Source: Pseudomonas capeferrum (lineage in GTDB: Bacteria; Pseudomonadota; Gammaproteobacteria; Pseudomonadales; Pseudomonadaceae). From it: a stretch of DNA of 64,000 bases. Position 1 is the stretch's first letter. Each line of letters opens with the position of its first letter. The DNA is taken from positions 124,001-188,000 of the forward strand of contig NZ_JAAMQM010000009.1 in assembly GCF_013523055.1 (NCBI RefSeq), written 5' to 3'. Of this stretch, positions 29,350-38,756 are shown piece by piece. The position numbers and the translations under genes were made by a program. The notes beneath the pieces were generated by a model, which saw only the letters and a program-made list of their open reading frames with translations, searched no databases and was not told the DNA's origin.

Positions 29350-30252
29350 CTACCTCAGGGCAACCGCTTCCTGCATGACCTTCGGCCTTACCTTGCGAAA
29401 CACCAGCACGTTGCCCAGCATCACCAGGACCAGTCCCATCAGCGCCGGTCCGGTCCACTGGTAGCCCTCGACGTAGGCCGAGACATTCAGCGCCACCAGT
29501 GGAAAGAGTACCGTGCAGTAGGCCGCGCGTTCCGGCCCCATGCGGCCGACCAGCGTCAGGTAGGCCGTAAAACCGATCACCGATCCGGGGATCACCAGGT
29601 ACATCAGCGAACCCAGATAGCGCGCGTTCCACTCCATGTTGAAGGGGATGCCGCTTGCCAGGCAGTACACGCCGAGCATCGCGGCGCCGTAGAGCATGCC
29701 CCAGGCATTGGTGGTCATGGGCCTGAGGCCGGCTTTCTGCTGCAGGCTGGACATCATGTTGCCAGCCGAGAAACACAAGGTGCCGAGCAATGCGAGACCC
29801 AGGCCGATCAGGGTTTCGCGGCTGGCTGCGTGACCGCCCAGTTCAGGCCAGAACAGCAGGCCCAGCCCCGCCAGTCCCAGGCCGCCGCCGGCCAGTACAT
29901 TGGCAGCGATCCTCTGGCCGAAGAAGATCCGGGCGTTGAGGGCATTCCACAAGGTCGCCGTGGAAAAGACCACCGCAATCAAACCGCTGGCAATCCATTG
30001 ACTGGCGGTCAGGAAGCACATGAAGTTGATGCAGAACAGGCATGCGCCTTGGGCGAGGCAGATCAGATGCCCGCGTCGGTCCATGGGTTGCAGCCGCCGC
30101 GTGAGCAGCAGTATCGCGAACAGGATCACGCCGGCCAGGGCGAAACGATAGACGATGGATACCGGGATGGCGACGACCCCGAGTTGCAGTTTCAGGGCGA
30201 TCCAGGTGGTTCCCCAGATCAGCACGGTCAGCAAGTACAGCGATAGATTCAT
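29350..30252 (-). CDS. EamA/DMT-family transporter
   Basis: 300 residues from the ATG at 30252 (MNLSLYLLTVLIWGTTW), the usual start of these proteins; the frame is open further upstream through non-hydrophobic sequence. Ten hydrophobic segments in two EamA halves. Substrate unknown; such proteins export amino acids or metabolites. It is divergent from the AraC gene at 30387, its probable regulator. Confidence 0.88.
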   Translation of the reverse strand: MNLSLYLLTVLIWGTTWIALKLQLGVVAIPVSIVYRFALAGVILFAILLLTRRLQPMDRRGHLICLAQGACLFCINFMCFLTASQWIASGLIAVVFSTATLWNALNARIFFGQRIAANVLAGGGLGLAGLGLLFWPELGGHAASRETLIGLGLALLGTLCFSAGNMMSSLQQKAGLRPMTTNAWGMLYGAAMLGVYCLASGIPFNMEWNARYLGSLMYLVIPGSVIGFTAYLTLVGRMGPERAAYCTVLFPLVALNVSAYVEGYQWTGPALMGLVLVMLGNVLVFRKVRPKVMQEAVALR

Positions 30253-30386
30253 GGCGGGAGTCCTCAGGCATGGCAGCCAGTGTCGGGCCGTCGATCTCGA
30301 GGCGCTTGCACAAACTTGCGGTTTTGCCGCTGCGGCGGCTGTCGGCAGGCGTGCGGCGGGGTAGGATGGGCGCAGAGGTAGAGCCC

Positions 30387-31262
30387 ATGACTCCACTGAA
30401 TCAGCTACACGTTTTCAATGCCATGCATTCATCGCCCCACGCGCGCCTGGAACTCAGCGCGCAGCTCGGCGACGGCCTGGCGGCGGCGCTATGGGGCAAC
30501 CGCGACGACGCCCGTGATTACCAGGCGCCAAGCCACCACACCCTATCCTGCTACATCGCCGACGGCACTGGCACCTTCAGGCGCCAACGCCCCGCCGACA
30601 AGGGCGCGCCGGACAAGCTGTGCATCATGCCCGCCGGTCACGAATCCAATTGGGTGGTCAACGGGCCGATTCGCCTGGCTCATCTGTACATCAGCGAGGA
30701 ACAGTTCGCCCTTGGCTGCATTCGTCTGCTCGATCGCGAGCCCAGGGAGATGCAGTTGCGCGAGGCGACATTCATGGATGATCCGCTGCAGGCCCGACGT
30801 TTCCGCCAGCTGATCGCCTTGAACTGGCAGGAACCTGGCGAACGCCTGCTGGCCAGCAGCCTGGCGCACGAGATCGTCAACCATGCGGTGCTCGATCAGG
30901 CTGGCCTGCGTCAGGGCTTGCGCCTCAAGGGTGGCCTGGCGCCGCATCAACGTCGACGCCTGGTGGAGTACATCGAAGCCAACCTGGACCAGCCTGTTAC
31001 TCTGAGCGAAATGGCCTCGCGCTGCGCGTTGTCCGAATATCACTTCGCACGCATGTTCCGTCAAAGTTTCGGCCTGCCCGCGCACCAGTACCTGCTTGCG
31101 CGCCGTCTGGAGCGCGCCTGCCGCCTGTTGCGCACAGGTGACCTGCCTCTGGGACAAGTCGCCCTGTGTTGCGGCTTCGCCAGCGCCAGCCACTTCAACA
31201 ATCGTTTTCGCCTGACGCTAGGCGCCACGCCCGGTGCCTATCGCCAGGCCTTGCGTGGCTAG
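30387..31262 (+). CDS. AraC-family transcriptional regulator
   Basis: 291 residues from the ATG at 30387, which has AGAGG upstream (an in-frame ATG at 30366 is the alternative). A variable N-terminal domain is followed by the double HTH from about residue 190 (VTLSEMASRCALSEYHFARMF and LGQVALCCGFASASHFNNRF). Divergent from an EamA exporter 134 bp away, which suggests local control. Confidence 0.9.
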   Translation: MTPLNQLHVFNAMHSSPHARLELSAQLGDGLAAALWGNRDDARDYQAPSHHTLSCYIADGTGTFRRQRPADKGAPDKLCIMPAGHESNWVVNGPIRLAHLYISEEQFALGCIRLLDREPREMQLREATFMDDPLQARRFRQLIALNWQEPGERLLASSLAHEIVNHAVLDQAGLRQGLRLKGGLAPHQRRRLVEYIEANLDQPVTLSEMASRCALSEYHFARMFRQSFGLPAHQYLLARRLERACRLLRTGDLPLGQVALCCGFASASHFNNRFRLTLGATPGAYRQALRG

Positions 31263-31299
31263 TGGTCTGTGCGGCCACTAGCGCGCTCGAAGCAATCGG

Positions 31300-31626
31300 T
31301 CAGTTGGCCAGCACCGCAAGCACGGGGCCAAGTACCACACTGACCGCTGCCAGGGCCAATAGCAGGCGCGGTCGGTATGGCAGAAGAAACACCCACAAGG
31401 TGACGCCAGCCATCAGCACCGCCAGCCATTCGACAAGGCCCAGTGCCCAGCCACGATGCTGCACGGCCAGCACCAGCGATAGCATCAGCAGCCCCCAGCC
31501 GACCACGCGCAATCCACGCGACTGATTGGCCGTGGCCTTGCGCTTGAGCAACTCGTTGAAGTGTTTTTCCATCGCCAGGCAAAGAGCGGCGAAACCGGCA
31601 TAGCCGATCATGGCAATGCTCAACAT
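31300..31626 (-). CDS. DUF3325 small membrane protein
   Basis: 108 residues, three hydrophobic segments, with the AMEKHFNELLKR stretch after TM1 typical of DUF3325. It starts at the last base of the PepSY gene stop (TGATG overlap). Third gene of an iron-linked operon common in Pseudomonas; function unknown. Confidence 0.85.
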   Translation of the reverse strand: MLSIAMIGYAGFAALCLAMEKHFNELLKRKATANQSRGLRVVGWGLLMLSLVLAVQHRGWALGLVEWLAVLMAGVTLWVFLLPYRPRLLLALAAVSVVLGPVLAVLAN

Positions 31627-33209
31627 CAGTTCGCCTCCGGTTCGCCCAGGGTTTCAGGGGGCGCCTTCACCGCGCGTGAGACGCGTTTGTCGGCAAGCTT
31701 CGGCGCACGCATCATGCGGCTGGCGGCCCATGCCAGAAACAGGCCGACGGCCAGAGCGGTCAGGTCGAACCCGGCCATGGCCCAGTCGTTGGCAGCGATA
31801 GCGCGGACAAGCCCGTGATCGGTCGTCAGCGCGTTGAGTAGCGGCAGCAAGGCGAAGGCCAGGGCGCCAAGTGCCAGTTGCTCGGCCCAGGCTCGCCGGC
31901 CCGGGCGCAGCATGGCGTGCGGCAATGACAGGGCCCAGACCAGGAGGAAGCTGTTGACCTCCCAGTCCGCGCGCCCTTCCATGGTCACGGGCACCAGACG
32001 GTTGGCCCAGAAGAAGGCCGCCACACCCAGCAGCAGGCCGCTCATGCTGGCGATATTGAGCACCTCCACCAGTCGCAGTTCGGTGGGCATGCTGTCGCTC
32101 TTGGCATGCTTGAGCTGGCGCTTGCCGAGCCACATCACCAGGCCGGTGCCGATGACGGCGGTACCCGCCAGGCCGAAGACGAAGTACAGCCAACGCAGCC
32201 AGCTGTCGGCGAAGTTGCCCATGTGCAGGCCGGCAAAGGTGAAGGACACCAGCATCGCCGTGCTCTCGGGCTTGCCCCGCGAAAGCTGTTCGCCGCTGGC
32301 GCCATCGAATGTCCAGTTGTCGCTGCGCTTGAACGCCACGCTGTCGGCCGAGGCGCGGGTCATGATCACACGGGAATTGAGATCGCCAGGATTCTGCACC
32401 TCGATCCAGCCCAGGCGGGCACCGGGCACCTGGTCCCGCACCTTGGCATAAAGCTCCGGCAGCGCCACCAGCGATGTCGGTATTCCGGCTGCCCTGGGCG
32501 CCTCGCGCTGGCCGAACACCTCGTTGAAGTACTCGCGGCTGTTGTCGTAACTGGCCATGATGCCGGCGGGCATGACCATGTACATGAACAGCACCAGGCT
32601 GCTGTAGCTGATCATCAGATGGAACGGCAGCACCAGCACGCCGATGGCATTGTGCCCGTCGAGCCAGGAGCGCTGGCCCTTGCCAGGCCGGAAGGTGAAG
32701 AACTCCTTGAAGATCTTTTTGTGGGTGATGATGCCGGTCACCAGGCCCAACAGCATGATGAACGCACAGAAGGTCGACAGCCAGCGGCCCCAGGGATGTG
32801 GCATTTCCAGCTGGAAGTGGAAGCGATAGAAGAAATCCCCTCCGCGGCTGTCGCGGGCGACCACTGCCTGGCCGCTCTGGGCGTCGAGCTTCCTGCTGAC
32901 GAATCCGCGGCGCCCGACGCTGCCCTCCTCACGCCAGCCGACGTTCAGGGCTGCCTCGCGCTCGTTCGGCAAGCGGATGAACCAACTACCGGCGTTGCCT
33001 GCATTGGCCTGCAGGTACTGCTGGGCAAGGCCAAGACTGGCCGCGGCATCCAGCGGATGGCTACGCACCTCCGGCTGGCTCCAGTGAGTGATTTCTTCCT
33101 TGAAATACGACATCGTGCCGGTCAGGAAGATAGCGAACAGCAGCCAGCCGAAGATCAGTCCGGTCCAGGTGTGCAACCAGGCCATGGCCTGGCGGAAGCC
33201 TTCTTTCAT
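31626..33209 (-). CDS. PepSY-associated transmembrane protein (iron-linked)
   Basis: 527 residues starting MKEGFRQAMAWLHTWTGLIFGW, the standard N-terminus of PepSY_TM proteins. Four main membrane segments with a large periplasmic part (about residues 35-140). The GRWLSTFCAF and GHNAIGVLVLPFHLMI blocks, with conserved His in membrane helices, suggest haem or quinone contact. The PiuB-like family is linked to siderophore-iron reduction or uptake. Overlaps both neighbours by one base. Confidence 0.88.
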   Translation of the reverse strand: MKEGFRQAMAWLHTWTGLIFGWLLFAIFLTGTMSYFKEEITHWSQPEVRSHPLDAAASLGLAQQYLQANAGNAGSWFIRLPNEREAALNVGWREEGSVGRRGFVSRKLDAQSGQAVVARDSRGGDFFYRFHFQLEMPHPWGRWLSTFCAFIMLLGLVTGIITHKKIFKEFFTFRPGKGQRSWLDGHNAIGVLVLPFHLMISYSSLVLFMYMVMPAGIMASYDNSREYFNEVFGQREAPRAAGIPTSLVALPELYAKVRDQVPGARLGWIEVQNPGDLNSRVIMTRASADSVAFKRSDNWTFDGASGEQLSRGKPESTAMLVSFTFAGLHMGNFADSWLRWLYFVFGLAGTAVIGTGLVMWLGKRQLKHAKSDSMPTELRLVEVLNIASMSGLLLGVAAFFWANRLVPVTMEGRADWEVNSFLLVWALSLPHAMLRPGRRAWAEQLALGALAFALLPLLNALTTDHGLVRAIAANDWAMAGFDLTALAVGLFLAWAASRMMRAPKLADKRVSRAVKAPPETLGEPEAN

Positions 33210-33511
33210 CAATAATTCATCCAGTAGGCCAGGCCATCGATCATCCCCAGTACAAGACTGGGTAGCAGCACACCGATCCAGGCGCGCCGGGCACTGCGGC
33301 AGGCGAAGCACCAGATGAAGGCCAGCAGATAGAACACGAAGGACAACATCATGCCGCTGAGTACCGCGTCGACCTTCTGCATCGGCGCCAGCAGGCTGAT
33401 GCAGATACTGCCGAGCGAGGCCAGCAGATAACCACCCAATAGCGCGGCCAGGCTGCGCGAGGTCACGGCCAGGCGATAGCTGAGGGTAGGGCCGGTGGCT
33501 TTGCTCTTCAT
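33209..33511 (-). CDS. DUF3649 small membrane protein
   Basis: 100 residues, about three hydrophobic segments (LAALLGGYLLASLGSICISLL, AVLSGMMLSFVFYLLAFIW, WIGVLLPSLVLGMIDGLAYW). First gene of the DUF3649-PepSY-DUF3325 operon, with a Fur-box-like site just upstream. Such operons often follow TonB-dependent siderophore receptors; none is present here. Function unknown. Confidence 0.85.
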   Translation of the reverse strand: MKSKATGPTLSYRLAVTSRSLAALLGGYLLASLGSICISLLAPMQKVDAVLSGMMLSFVFYLLAFIWCFACRSARRAWIGVLLPSLVLGMIDGLAYWMNY

Positions 33512-33541
33512 GACGAGAACCCTGAAAAATCAGGCCTCGAT

Positions 33542-33560
33542 AATAATGATTTCAATTCTC
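33542..33560 (-). promoter_or_regulatory. Candidate Fur box
   Basis: On the minus strand the site reads GAGAATTGAAATCATTATT, matching 14 of 19 positions of the Fur consensus GATAATGATAATCATTATC. It lies about 31 bp upstream of the DUF3649 start. Iron repression of the operon is inferred from the site and the gene family. Confidence 0.7.
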
Positions 33561-33788
33561 ATAAGCAAAGATACTGGCTGTCATTCCGGCTACGGCACAG
33601 CCCAGGACAGTCATGCAGGTCCGGAAAGCTCATAAAGTTCCAAGCCGTTTGCTACAGAAAATTTATATTTGCCAAGGGGTTGAAATCACCGATCGATTGC
33701 CTGACCTTAGAGTCAAGAGGCGATGGTTTCCCGAGCCACGAACGGATCGGACACGCTTCTTGCGAGCTAGCTGAATAAGGATTGAATC

Positions 33789-34151
33789 ATGCAGATCCAG
33801 GTCAATAGCGACAACCATATCCAAGGCAGTGCCCGGTTGAACGAATGGGTTCAGGCATCGGTAGAAAGCGCGGTCGACCGTTTTGAGGATGACCTCACCC
33901 GGATCGAAGTGCACTTGAGCGACGAGAACGGCGCCAAGTCCGGTTCGCATGACAAACGCTGCCAACTGGAGGCTCGCCCCAAAGGCCATCAGCCGATTTC
34001 CGTGACCCATACCGCTCCGTCGCTGGAGCTGGCGGTCGAAGGTGCCGCCGACAAGCTGAACAATGCGTTGGAGCATCTCTACGGCAAGCTGCGCAGTCGC
34101 CGGGTGGCTCCTCAAGTGAACGAGCAGGTGACTGAAGTCGACGATGAGTAA
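33789..34151 (+). CDS. HPF/RaiA-family ribosome-associated protein
   Basis: 120 residues. The beta-alpha-beta-beta-beta-alpha fold of the S30AE domain is recognisable: an MQIQVNSDNHI strand, an EWVQASVESAVDRFEDDLTRIEVHLSDE helix-strand, and ALEHLYGKLRSRR at the end of the last helix. It lacks the C-terminal extension of long HPF. Related to factors that bind resting ribosomes, but more divergent than the rpoN-linked hpf. AAGGA lies upstream of the ATG. Confidence 0.75.
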   Translation: MQIQVNSDNHIQGSARLNEWVQASVESAVDRFEDDLTRIEVHLSDENGAKSGSHDKRCQLEARPKGHQPISVTHTAPSLELAVEGAADKLNNALEHLYGKLRSRRVAPQVNEQVTEVDDE

Positions 34152-34708
34152 GGCGATAGGTGCCTGAAAACCGCTCGTCCTTGAATCCGTAAATCGTTGC
34201 CTCCCTTGGGCCGCTGCGCAGCCCAAGGGAGGCGGTCCGGCATCCTGGCAAGCCAGCTACAACTTCGCAACGTCTTATCTCCCTGTTCGTCGCGAAACCT
34301 GTAGGCGCCCGCCCCGCTCGTTGGGCTGCGCTGTCGCGAAGAACAATTTTGGAGCTACCGTAGTACCTGTGGGAGCGGGTTTACCCGCGAAGAGGCCCGT
34401 CCTTATTCGCGGGTAAACCCGCTCCCACAGATACCGCGGCAACTCCGTAAATCAGAAGATAAGACTTGTTCTATGAGAGCGGGCTCGCCGGTACGCCGGA
34501 CCGCCTGCGCCAGGCTGCGCAGCGGCCCCAAGAACCTCAACGGTGTTGCTTGAGTGAGCAACATCACGGCCTAGAAGCCCGACGTTTTTTCCTCGGACCG
34601 GTTTTGTCCTGGCCCGCCGACAGACACGCAGGACCGATCAACGGAGCTGAACCTGCGCCTTGACTGCCGGTCCATTGCTGCATATCCCATTGCAGACCCC
34701 TCGCCATC
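34152..34708. repeat. 557-bp gap: terminator-like hairpin, REP doublet, small hairpin
   Basis: No gene seen. A perfect 13-bp stem lies at 34199-34211 / 34221-34233 (GCCTCCCTTGGGC and its complement) just after the HPF-like gene, without a following T run. A REP doublet occupies 34367-34430 (CTGTGGGAGCGGGTTTACCC and its inverse). A 7-bp stem TGTTGCT/AGCAACA lies at 34544-34563. Confidence 0.75.
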
Positions 34709-35002
34709 ATGACCAATCCATTCGACCAGATCAGTGCAGCCTTCGCGCCGCAATACCGTGTCAACCTGAGCATCGAGCGACTGGACGGCAGCATCATGCT
34801 GACCTTGTCGAACGATAGCGGCGTGGCCGCCAAACGCCTCATCAGCCAAGACCAACGTAACGATCCAGAGCGCCTGCAGCGGCTGATCGACAGTATTCAA
34901 CTGGGACTGGCCATCGACAATGGCGGTAATGCCAGAGAACTCTTGGCTTCCATGCCTCGGGGTGGGGGCTGCGAGAGCCGTCATCGAGCAGCCCCGCTCT
35001 GA
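34709..35002 (+). CDS. DUF3509 protein
   Basis: 97 residues, no signal peptide or membrane segment. The first 80 residues match the small Pseudomonas DUF3509 family as I recall it (NPFDQISAAFAP.. and SQDQRNDPERLQRLIDSI); the Arg-rich tail is less typical. Function unknown. Isolated gene, converging with psiE. Confidence 0.7.
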   Translation: MTNPFDQISAAFAPQYRVNLSIERLDGSIMLTLSNDSGVAAKRLISQDQRNDPERLQRLIDSIQLGLAIDNGGNARELLASMPRGGGCESRHRAAPL

Positions 35003-35050
35003 TCCGGACGCAGACTTGCGGCTCGACCTTTAGCGCCGCCGGTTTTATTT

Positions 35051-35488
35051 TTATTCCTGTCGATCTCTGACCGACGGATATTTCGATGATGCGTATCTAA
35101 CGACCAAAATTGACAACGCCAGGATCAACACGCCGCCGCAGACGTATAGAATTCCTTCATCCGGGGCTTTATGGTGCGACACATCGCTAATCAATAACCG
35201 AATCAATGCCGTGACACCAATATACAAAAGGAATCTCAACGGCATATGATTTGTTTTAAAATATATACCACTCATGGCGAGCAGTTCCAGATATATAAAA
35301 AGCAGCAGTATGTCATCGACGCTGACTTTATCTTGATGCAGCATGTCTACAAATGTGGACATCCCTGCATAGACCGTAATCGCGCCAATTCCAAACAGCG
35401 CGAGGTAATGAAATAGCTCGACCCCGAGATTACCAAGGCTGTTAGCCCCGGCATGGAGCCTCACCCTCATGCGATCCGCCCATTTCAT
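35051..35488 (-). CDS. PsiE-family membrane protein
   Basis: 145 residues from the ATG at 35488, which has a GGGGAGGGG ribosome-binding site; an upstream extension to 35557 lacks this support. Four hydrophobic segments and the FVDMLHQDKVSVDDILLLFI and FKTNHMPLRFLLYIGVTALI blocks of the phosphate-starvation-inducible PsiE family. Role unknown. The DNA is visibly more AT-rich than its neighbours. Confidence 0.85.
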   Translation of the reverse strand: MKWADRMRVRLHAGANSLGNLGVELFHYLALFGIGAITVYAGMSTFVDMLHQDKVSVDDILLLFIYLELLAMSGIYFKTNHMPLRFLLYIGVTALIRLLISDVSHHKAPDEGILYVCGGVLILALSILVVRYASSKYPSVRDRQE

Positions 35489-35639
35489 TACCAACCCCCT
35501 CCCCTCAAACGCCGAAACGGCAAAAAGACTTGGCACAGCTACCGAGCTGCAGACCACATCATGGACGGCAAGGTTACTCTATAATTCACGGAGTGGTCTG
35601 ATTCAGTCATTTAAAACAAGGTCCACGCCAAGCACGATT

Positions 35640-36838
35640 CTAGCAATCATCTGAGCTTCGCTTCATGTTCCAGCGCAAGGGCGCGAAAAACAGCATCAGC
35701 GTCATCCACATGAAGGTCGCAGGTCCCGCCAGTATGAACCCCAAGCTGGCAATCAGGCCTGAGACCACGTCCCCGATGACAGCCGTGAAATAATACAGAG
35801 AGAAGTTCCTGCCGACCTCATGATCGTTGGACAGGCACTGAATGTTGGTCACGATGGCGATATCACGAAGGCGCCGTCAAACCCGACCGCGAACAGGATC
35901 GCCAGAAATGTCCAGCTGTTGAATTCCAGCGCCATCGCGGCGGCGAAGAACAGCGCGCCATACAGCGCCCAATAGCGCAATACCTGACGCGCGGTGGTTT
36001 GTCTGTTGAACCGGGTGTAGAGCATGCCGCCTAGCACTGTGCCAGCGTCCAAGAGCGAAAAGACATAGCCGACGGCCGCCTCTGAACCGAAGTGTTCCAA
36101 CACCGATGTCGGCAGAATGAAGCGGATCCCCGACGTCGCGAACATCGCGCAAAGCGTGGTGCAACAGATCACCGCGAACAACGGTGCGTTGCTCACTCGC
36201 AGCTCTACCACGCTGCGTGCCGCATCGCGGATTACCACTCGCCCGTCAAATGCCGCCTTTACTCCCGCCTTTCCTGGCAGCAGCGTGGCAATGCTGATGA
36301 CTGACAAGGCATGCGGCGAAGAACAGGAAGGTCGCCGTGCTTCCCAGGAACAACGCCAAGGCAGAAAACACCAATGGTCCGAGGATGGAAGAAACGTCTT
36401 CGACCACCTGTACCCCACTGCTCACCGACGACAACCGTTCCTTTTCCACGATGTCCGGAAAATACGCGCGGAAGGTCGGTACATAGAGACAGTCCAAGAT
36501 AGTCATCACCATCGCCAGGAGAATGACTGTTGCCAAGGCCGGCGTTGAGAAGGAAAAAAGAGCAAGGAAAGCCAGTGCCAGCCGCCCCTTGGCAAGCTCT
36601 ACCCTTACCAGGGTACGCCGCTTCTGGCAGTTGTCCGCCAGCCATCCACCAATCGGGGGAAACAACGCACTGGGCAGATAGCGAAAAAATACACCACACC
36701 GATGAGCAGCAGGTTCGCTTCGGCCATGGATACCACCGCAACGGCAAATGCCGTTTCGAAAGCGAATTCTCCACATTTGGAGAAAAAGTACCCCACCGTG
36801 AGCGCGCGCGTACTGTGGTTTAGATTCAATGCTTGCAT
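35640..36838 (-). pseudogene. MFS transporter, three frameshifts
   Basis: Four overlapping pieces in alternating frames rebuild one MFS protein of about 400 residues. It starts MQALNLNHSTRALTVGYFF at 36838 and ends RSSDDC at 35640. Shift 1 is at the A6/T6 run at 36684-36689. Shift 2 is a 4-bp tandem duplication TGACTGAC at 36298-36305; removing one copy restores VISIAT. Shift 3 is near 35862. The protein resembles LplT-like or drug-type MFS. The duplication is not a typical sequencing error, so decay is likely real. Confidence 0.85.
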
Positions 36839-37338
36839 GTCGACACTTTGCTCTTGGTTCGCCGCCTGGTTGACGTTCTCTCCGCCCCTTAAAAATTGCT
36901 GCTCATCAGGGGCGAAAATGAAGGGACTTCCTAGTGTGCTCGGCTGGGCACGCCTGATCATCCTGTCGGTGGCCTGACGGCACTGCATCTCTTACACGCC
37001 AACCAGCGCATGTGCCGCCGGGGGTCCTGATTCATGCACACTCGAGATTGCTGCATTCACTGGCGGTCGGATTATCCGATCAAGGCCTGCGTTTCGTCAT
37101 GGCTCAATAGTTGAAAGGTGGTTCCTGCGACAGGATCCGCAAAGCATCAGCCAAGCCATTGCAAAAGCGGAGGCGGCATGACGTGGCTCTCAGATTGCAA
37201 GGCACCTGTGAACCACCCTTTTGTCGCCGCTGGCGCGGAGAATGAGCCACTGCCGGTTGCAGGCAAACGCGTTATCGGGAATACTGTATATAAATACAGC
37301 AGTCCGCACATAAACAGCAAAAGGCACAGAGGTGATGA
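36839..37338. other. 500-bp gap upstream of yebG
   Basis: No convincing gene. A short plus-strand stretch near 37133-37180 reads QSISQAIAKAEA, faintly like a LysR helix-turn-helix, but is too short to call. The yebG LexA box lies at the right end. Confidence 0.4.
37284..37299. promoter_or_regulatory. LexA (SOS) box
   Basis: CTGTATATAAATACAG differs from the ideal CTGTATATATATACAG at one base. It lies 39 bp upstream of the yebG start. It predicts LexA repression and DNA-damage induction. Confidence 0.9.
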
Positions 37339-37605
37339 ATGGCCGTCGAAGTGGTATACCGCAGCAGCCGCGATCCGGAGCGCTTGTTCATGGATAAAGC
37401 CGAAGCAGACCGTCACGACAAGATGCTCGAATTGGCCGAGCGTTTGGCCGAAGTACTGCACAAGGCAGTCCCTTCGCTGAACGAAAGCCAGCTGGAAGAA
37501 GCCGGGATCTACATGGCGCGCAATCGCGATGTCTTCGCCCGCGCGTTCAAGAGTCAGCCCGACGCCCTGTCGGAATTGCTCGAAGGGGCGGCGGCAGACG
37601 ATTGA
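37339..37605 (+). CDS. yebG: YebG, SOS-induced protein
   Basis: 88 residues matching YebG throughout (MAVEVVYRSSRDPERLFMD, MLELAERLAEVL, AGIYMARNRDVFARAFK). Ribosome-binding site AGAGG precedes the ATG. The LexA box upstream agrees with known SOS control. Biochemical function unknown. Confidence 0.92.
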   Translation: MAVEVVYRSSRDPERLFMDKAEADRHDKMLELAERLAEVLHKAVPSLNESQLEEAGIYMARNRDVFARAFKSQPDALSELLEGAAADD

Positions 37606-37615
37606 CCGGAGTGAT

Positions 37616-38635
37616 TCACCCGTACAGCAAACGCTCCGCCAGCATCTGTGCCACCCGCGCGGGCGAACGCTTTTCCGCCTGGGCGTGGGCGAACACTTCA
37701 GTGAGCCGAGTCGGGATTCGCGCCAGGTGCGAGGTGATGGTCCCCGCCTCCGCGCCCTGATAGGTCAGCGTCACGTAGATCAGCCCTCCGGCATTGATCA
37801 CGTAATCCGGCGCATAGAGAATGCCGCGCTTCTCCAGCTGGTCGGCGACCTGCAACGAGGTCAGCTGGTTGTTCGCTGAACCGGCCACTGCCGCACAGCG
37901 CAGTTGCTGAACGCTTTGCCCGGTGATCGCCGGGCCGACGCCACAAGGCGCGAAGATATCGCATGGGGTGCTTACCAGTGCCTCGTTGGCGACCGGGTGC
38001 GCGTTGAACTGCTCCATGGCCAGGCGCAGTCGGCCAGGGTCGTGATCACTGACCAGCAACTCCGCGCCCGCGGCGTGAAGCTGTTCGGCCAATGCATAGC
38101 CAACGTTGCCAAGCCCCTGGATGGCGACGCGCAGGCCTTCGAGATTATCGCTGCCCAGCCTGGCCATCGAGGTGGCGCGAATGCCGGCGAAAACGCCCAT
38201 GGCCGCATGCGGAGAGGGATCACCCGAAGCCGTGGTACTGGTGACATGCGGGGTCACCTGGGCAATGCAGTCCATGTCCAGTGTCGAGGTACCGCTGTCG
38301 AGGGCGGTGATGAAACGTCCTTGCAGGGTATCCACGAAGCGCCCGAACGCTTCGAACAGCGCCGCCCTGTTTTCCACATGGGGATTACGGATGATCACGG
38401 CCTTGCCGCCGCCTACGGGCAATCCGGCCAGGGCAGCCTTGTAGCTCATGCCTTGGGCCAGATGGATGGCATCGGCCATGGCACTTTCATCGTCCGCGTA
38501 AGGCAGGTAGCGGCAGCCGCCGATGGCAGGGCCGAGTTGCTCGCTATGAATCGCAACCACAGCCTTGAGTCCTGTGGGCGGATCGACGCACAGGTACAGG
38601 GACTGGGTGCGGGTGCTTTGCATGAGCGCGAACAT
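37616..38635 (-). CDS. Leu/Val/Phe-type amino acid dehydrogenase
   Basis: 339 residues from the ATG at 38635. The Glu/Leu/Phe/Val dehydrogenase fold shows the catalytic lysine in PVGGGKAVI, the GQ/GDPSPHAAMG region and the Rossmann motif GLGNVGYALAEQL. It deaminates branched or aromatic amino acids to 2-oxo acids with NAD+. I recall a leucine dehydrogenase gene next to the homogentisate cluster in P. putida, which this gene precedes. Convergent with yebG, 10 bp between stops. Confidence 0.88.
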   Translation of the reverse strand: MFALMQSTRTQSLYLCVDPPTGLKAVVAIHSEQLGPAIGGCRYLPYADDESAMADAIHLAQGMSYKAALAGLPVGGGKAVIIRNPHVENRAALFEAFGRFVDTLQGRFITALDSGTSTLDMDCIAQVTPHVTSTTASGDPSPHAAMGVFAGIRATSMARLGSDNLEGLRVAIQGLGNVGYALAEQLHAAGAELLVSDHDPGRLRLAMEQFNAHPVANEALVSTPCDIFAPCGVGPAITGQSVQQLRCAAVAGSANNQLTSLQVADQLEKRGILYAPDYVINAGGLIYVTLTYQGAEAGTITSHLARIPTRLTEVFAHAQAEKRSPARVAQMLAERLLYG

Positions 38636-38756
38636 ACGGGCTCCCCGTTGAAGTGCTGTTACCAGTATAGGCAGCTCGTCGAGCGGCACGCGGCTGGCAG
38701 ACCACTGGACGAAAGGCCTTGCGAGGACTAATAGTTAAGCTTGAGCGGAGATGCCC

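Noticed and set aside
34199..34233. Intrinsic terminator after the HPF-like gene
   Set aside because: The stem is perfect but no T run follows on either strand, so it is recorded only as a hairpin in the gap entry.
37133..37180. Faint LysR helix-turn-helix similarity upstream of yebG
   Set aside because: Only about a dozen residues and no continuing frame; below what can be called a gene remnant.
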